Assembly: GCA_002751075.1 (NCBI GenBank)
Contig: NAOQ01000025.1
Coordinates: forward strand, 39,098-60,446
Source: Ichthyophonus hoferi
Taxonomy: Eukaryota > Opisthokonta > Ichthyosporea > Ichthyophonida > Ichthyophonidae
Direction of reading: 5' to 3'
Length of the DNA: 21,349 nucleotides
The translations under genes were made by a program, and so were the position numbers. Below the pieces are notes generated by a model. The model was given only the letters and a program-made list of their open reading frames with translations. It had not been told where the DNA came from and did not search any database. Shown one piece after another: positions 17,335-21,349 of the stretch (positions within the stretch are counted from its first letter, which is position 1; each line of letters starts with the position of its first letter).

Positions 17335-20300
17335 TTAAAATAAATATATGCCATGATTTTTGAGACCCAGTATACACTCCTCTTCAGGGTCAACTGACAT
17401 ATGATGATCCTCTTCTAGACTAGTTTTTAGACTCTGTTCTGCTATAATGGGAATATGTTGGAGTGGTGATGTCGGTTGAAAGCTGCTTCTGGCCCACTTC
17501 CAAAAGTGTTCTCTCTCTTTCAGGCCTGGAAGGGACATCTGTAAGGTCTTGTGTGTAAATAGGTGTAGATGGCAGGCTGTGGAACCAATTGGCACTCTCT
17601 CCGAAGCTAATGTTCCTTCGGAAAGGGTGGCACGTGAAGCATCTGTGATGACGTCATCAATGACAAACGGATTTTCCCATTCGGAAATATTTTCTCCTTG
17701 GAAAAGGAAACAGTTCTCATGAAAGATGACGTTACGACGGGGCGGAAACTTCTCTAGTTTCTCATTCAAGGATCAGCCAATCACACTGGTCATAGGAGTA
17801 ACCGAGCATGCATCTTAAGCATCCTCAAGATGAATTTTTTTCCTTATCTTGATCTCGTAAAGGCGATAAAATGACTTTGCAGCCGAACACGCGAAGACGT
17901 TCCACTGGTGGAATACCCTTGGTCCATAAGGTGTAGGGAACCTCATCACTAGAAACTGCCTTCATTGGAGATAGGCTATGGATAAAAATGGCGGCTCTAA
18001 GCGCATAGTCCCAGAAGTAATGTGGAACATTAACATGGTTTATGGTCCTTCTGCACATGTTGATGATTTAGCGGTTCATTTTCTCAGACATACCATTGCT
18101 TTGGGGTGCGTAAGGAAGGGTAGCATGATGAGAAATGCCACTTTTCTTAAGAAAAATGGTAGATGAGGAGGACAGGTACTCATGCCCCTGATCTGTGAAC
18201 AGGGCGGTAACCTTAAACTGGGCATACACTGTTTCTGCATGGGCGATGAAATTCTTGGAGTTTGGGAGAATGTCCCCTTTTGTTTTCATTAGGTAAACGG
18301 CTGCAAAATGGGTGTAATCGTCTATGAATGTGGCGAACCATTTCAAACCAGGATGCGAGTGGTAGAGTGGACCAACCACGGCACTGTAAATGCACTCTAG
18401 TGCTTAGCTAGAACATATATCGCGAAAGGGAAACTTCTTCTTGATGATCTTATTAATGTTACAGGTGTCAAAATGTTGACCTTGTTGTGATGCAGGCATA
18501 GGCTAATCCGAAGATTAAAAAAAAACTGTTGTAGACAGCAGCAAGAGCAGTGCATCAATCTATCATGTCATACATTGTACCTAACGGCTGTGGATGCATA
18601 GCATTCCCTTTGCATGTATGGGTATTGTAGGTGGTCTCTGGGTCGAGAACGTTGGTGTTGCAGGAGTCGGAGGAAGATGAGAGAGTATTTAGCGCAATGG
18701 ATTTGTTAGGGAAAATCATATTTGCATTCAGCAAATAGACGTTGTCACTAAAAGATTTTCCTGTAAAGAGAATACCATTATTAACTGCGACTGTGACTCG
18801 GTCATCCTAGTAAGCGGTTGTGATTTTCTGGCCAGGAAGATATGGTATGGAGAACAAGTTGAAATCAGTTGAACTGGAGTAGAGAATGTGTCGGAAGACC
18901 CTATCATGTGTGATATCTTCAATCGTGGCCCTAAGATGTATGGCGCCCTGTTGAGTGGTGAGGTCTTGAAATGCCTGATGATTGTTGCAAATATGACGGC
19001 TGGCCCCACTATGGATGATGAAAGCATTTTGTGGGATAGCATGATGCCCGTGAGATACGGAAGTAGCAACCTAGCAAAGTTGTTGGTAGCCTTGCTGCTT
19101 TGATTGGTGTTGAACAGAATATGTGCTTATTCAGCTACATGGGTAGTGCCAATTTAAGTGTCGTTTTTAACCTTTGGAAATAAAGGTTGTTCGAAATATT
19201 CATAACTCTCCTGGTTATGCATCTCACACTATAGGCTGTACAAATCTTGCGAAACTATTCAACTCTGGATGAATGCGTAGATCAGCCCAAGTTCTAGTAA
19301 CAAGCAGATCGTGCAACGATTGGCCCATTATTAGTTAATAACTAGCATTTATAAATGAAATAATTAACTACGCAGCCAATCCCATTAGGATACAATAGCA
19401 TTAGATCATTTTGGATAAGATAAGATAGTTTTAGTGCCTCTCAGAGATCTTCTGTAAGCTGTATTTCTTACGATCGGCCCCAATAGCATTGATGAACCAA
19501 TTTATAATTGACACCCATGATCAGCTAATGTCGCGGAAGGATAAAAGAGACAAAAACAACTAATAATAAGGGCCCTTGGCCCCTGGCATAGCCAGACATA
19601 TGTGGGAACACTAAGAAACAAAAATACAGTCCGCTGCTCACGCATGCGACACCTCCACTCACAAATGCAGGGACTAAATACGGCATTATTTACACGGATT
19701 ATCTACATTCCTAGACGGCGTCTTTTTTTTAAAAAACAACAAAACATTCTTTCTATGTCTCCATATACTATTTCTAGACGTTTCTATACATTTTCTATTT
19801 CCTTTTGTTTTTATTTACGTGGGTACGGCTTTAAGGACAATTTAAAAAAGATACAACAAGTTTAAAAAAAGGTTTTTCCAAAGTTGGGATACTTCGGATT
19901 TAAAGAACAATCATATGTAATATGGCCAATATTTGGAGGGTCGTAATGAAAATTACATGGTGGAGCAGGTAGTGATTGATGTTCTAGTGTCCGTCCTGTA
20001 TCTGATTGGACGTCTCTCTCTAGATCGGTAATTATGAAGAACTTAATGTGGAGCACTTGGTGTTGTGGTTTGGCCATTTCGAATGTGATTTTTTTCATTG
20101 TGGCCTGCTCCAAGGAGCACATTCAAGATAGCAGTTGTAAAGAAAAACATTTCCCAAGTCAACCTTAAACCTAACATAACCAGGAGATTGTCTAAGCAAG
20201 TTCTGTATTTTAAATATTGATGAAGAATATTGATGGCGGAGATGATTATGCATCCTTCAGGCTGTTGATACTGGGAATCAACAAGACTAAGAGCAATAGT

Positions 20301-20842
20301 TCCATAATGTAGGAAAAACAGAGTCCCTGTTTCACCAGGAATAATATGGGCCTTAAAGAAATTTGCATACTATGTCTTGAAGAAAGCGTTGGATAACATC
20401 CTGAAAGTCCGTTTTAATTTAATATATTTGTCAAAAGCCCACTCGTTGATGTTAGTTTCTTTAAAACAGGCAAATAGCCTTTCGAGACTACCCACCAAAC
20501 AGATGAGATAGTGTCTTGTAAAGGGCCCTGACTTGGGGGAATGCGTTCTTTATATACTAGGACACTGTCAACAGGGTTGGGTTCAGTATCAAAACGAAAA
20601 TGATAAGCTTGTATACTGAAAAAAGCTTAGAGGTCCTAGGTCCATTGAAGGAAGAAGTAGCTCCCTGGTTTATGAGCGTAGTAAATTTTTTTTGGATCAT
20701 GCCGAATAATTGGGAGGGTTAGTTCTTCAAATAGAAGTTTTGGACCACTCCATCTAGGCTTTTTGGAGCTTGCCTAATAAGAGTGTTATTTGCTGGAGGA
20801 GGGATAGACTCCAGGAATTGTTCCAAAACTGTTGCCACGTCC
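17335..20842 (-). mobile_element. broken Ty1/copia-family LTR retroelement (fossil)
   Basis: Read on the minus strand the parts come in copia order. A gag-like region lies at about 20842 to 19862, beginning MDVATVLEQFLESIPPP and ending in a variant zinc-knuckle-like Cys/His cluster. A stretch to about 18990 shares similarity with the plus-strand fragment at 6478-7002. A protease/pre-integrase region lies at about 19070-18420, with the copia-type CNINKI...PFR ending. An integrase core lies at about 18395-17825 (FIDDYTHFA, PQSNG). A linker to reverse transcriptase lies at about 17769-17335 (RNVIFHEN). Integrase before reverse transcriptase identifies Ty1/copia rather than Ty3. No reverse transcriptase/RNase H region and no paired LTRs are recognised in the window. 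The element is broken in many places and looks old; without LTR pairs it cannot be dated. Confidence 0.85.
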
Positions 20843-21349
20843 ATTGTTGCCTCCAACTTGAAGGAGACGACATTAACAAATAAGTTTTAAAGCCTCAGTC
20901 GTGGGATGTCATTGGGAAATGACTGCATAGACAAGTGTTTTGTATGAGGGTCCTGACCATTGCTGCTAATTCATTTATTGATACATTGGTTGAAGCGGAG
21001 AGCTCCGCAGGACGTGTATTAGTTGCAGTAGTGGAGGAGGAGAGCCCGTGCATTTGCGTGCAATAAGGTGGTTCTGGTAACGTCTGAAAAAGTAAAACCG
21101 ACCGACGGATGACTGAATAATATGCTCTTGTTTTAGTTGGGTATCTGAAGAGATAGCAACTAACGAGAAAGATTGTTCTGAAATAGATTTAGCAATAGGT
21201 AGAGAATAATAGTAACTTAAAATGGAAAAGTGGCTAAGGTCAATAGCTCTATTGGAGAGGATTCGTATCTGTTATACTGAGCTCTATTAGATAATTGTCA
21301 TCAGGCAAAGGGCGAGCTAAAGCTCTAATTAGCTGCTCTTGAATCTTTC
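20843..21349 (-). other. probable 5' flank or leader of the Ty1/copia fossil
   Basis: This lies upstream of the gag-like start on the minus strand, where a leader, primer-binding site and LTR would be expected. I could not identify a tRNA-complementary primer site or an LTR end. No other gene is evident. Confidence 0.35.

Noticed and set aside
1-21349. tRNA, rRNA or CRISPR arrays
   Set aside because: No cloverleaf with a GGTTCRANTCC-like T arm, no rRNA words, and no regularly spaced repeats with unique spacers were seen.

Overview
This is an AT-rich (about two thirds A+T) eukaryotic nuclear scaffold segment. It holds two intron-rich metabolic genes, one intronless cell-surface gene, and long gene-poor stretches of decayed repeats. 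Apicomplexans or close alveolate relatives fit best, by inference. The evidence is a bifunctional pterin-kinase/dihydropteroate synthase (HPPK-DHPS) gene with no aldolase domain visible, together with a TSP1-domain membrane protein. That protein's membrane segment carries a rhomboid-type GIVGGSVGG motif, as in apicomplexan microneme adhesins. A quiescin sulfhydryl oxidase also fits. An assembly gap shows this is a draft scaffold.

Layout. 748-2359 (-): the first five exons (166 residues) of a quiescin-sulfhydryl-oxidase-like gene, from signal peptide through thioredoxin domain; the rest is not seen in the window. 2360-8250: no confident host gene. This stretch holds a short GC-rich tandem repeat, a roughly 2.1 kb long inverted repeat (4061-6196), a MITE-like hairpin (5731-5849), a decayed fragment of a Ty1/copia element (about 6478-7002, + strand) and a perfect GC-rich hairpin (7563-7599). 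8545-9633 (+): a single-exon, 362-residue type I membrane protein with a TSP1 region. 9640-11789: convergent AT-rich intergenic DNA with a 325-base assembly gap flanked by two copies of the same 70-72 base sequence. 11790-15398 (-): a complete ten-exon, 479-residue HPPK-DHPS gene. Every splice junction I propose keeps frame and joins conserved motifs. 15400-17330: period-12 minisatellite, an unassigned GC-richer block and a purine tract. 17335 to about 20842 (-), possibly to the window end: an old, broken Ty1/copia retroelement of the same family as the 6478-7002 fragment.

The genes do not form an operon-like unit. HPPK-DHPS makes dihydropteroate for folate. The QSOX-like protein would form disulfides in the secretory pathway. 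The TSP1 protein, with its many cysteines, could be a client of such oxidative folding, but nothing in the sequence links them directly. I did not find a coherent new system. The most interesting items are the partly duplicated TSP1 module with its rhomboid-like membrane segment, the unusual pterin-binding loops of the DHPS domain, the long inverted repeat, and Ty1/copia fossils beside an apicomplexan-like gene set.
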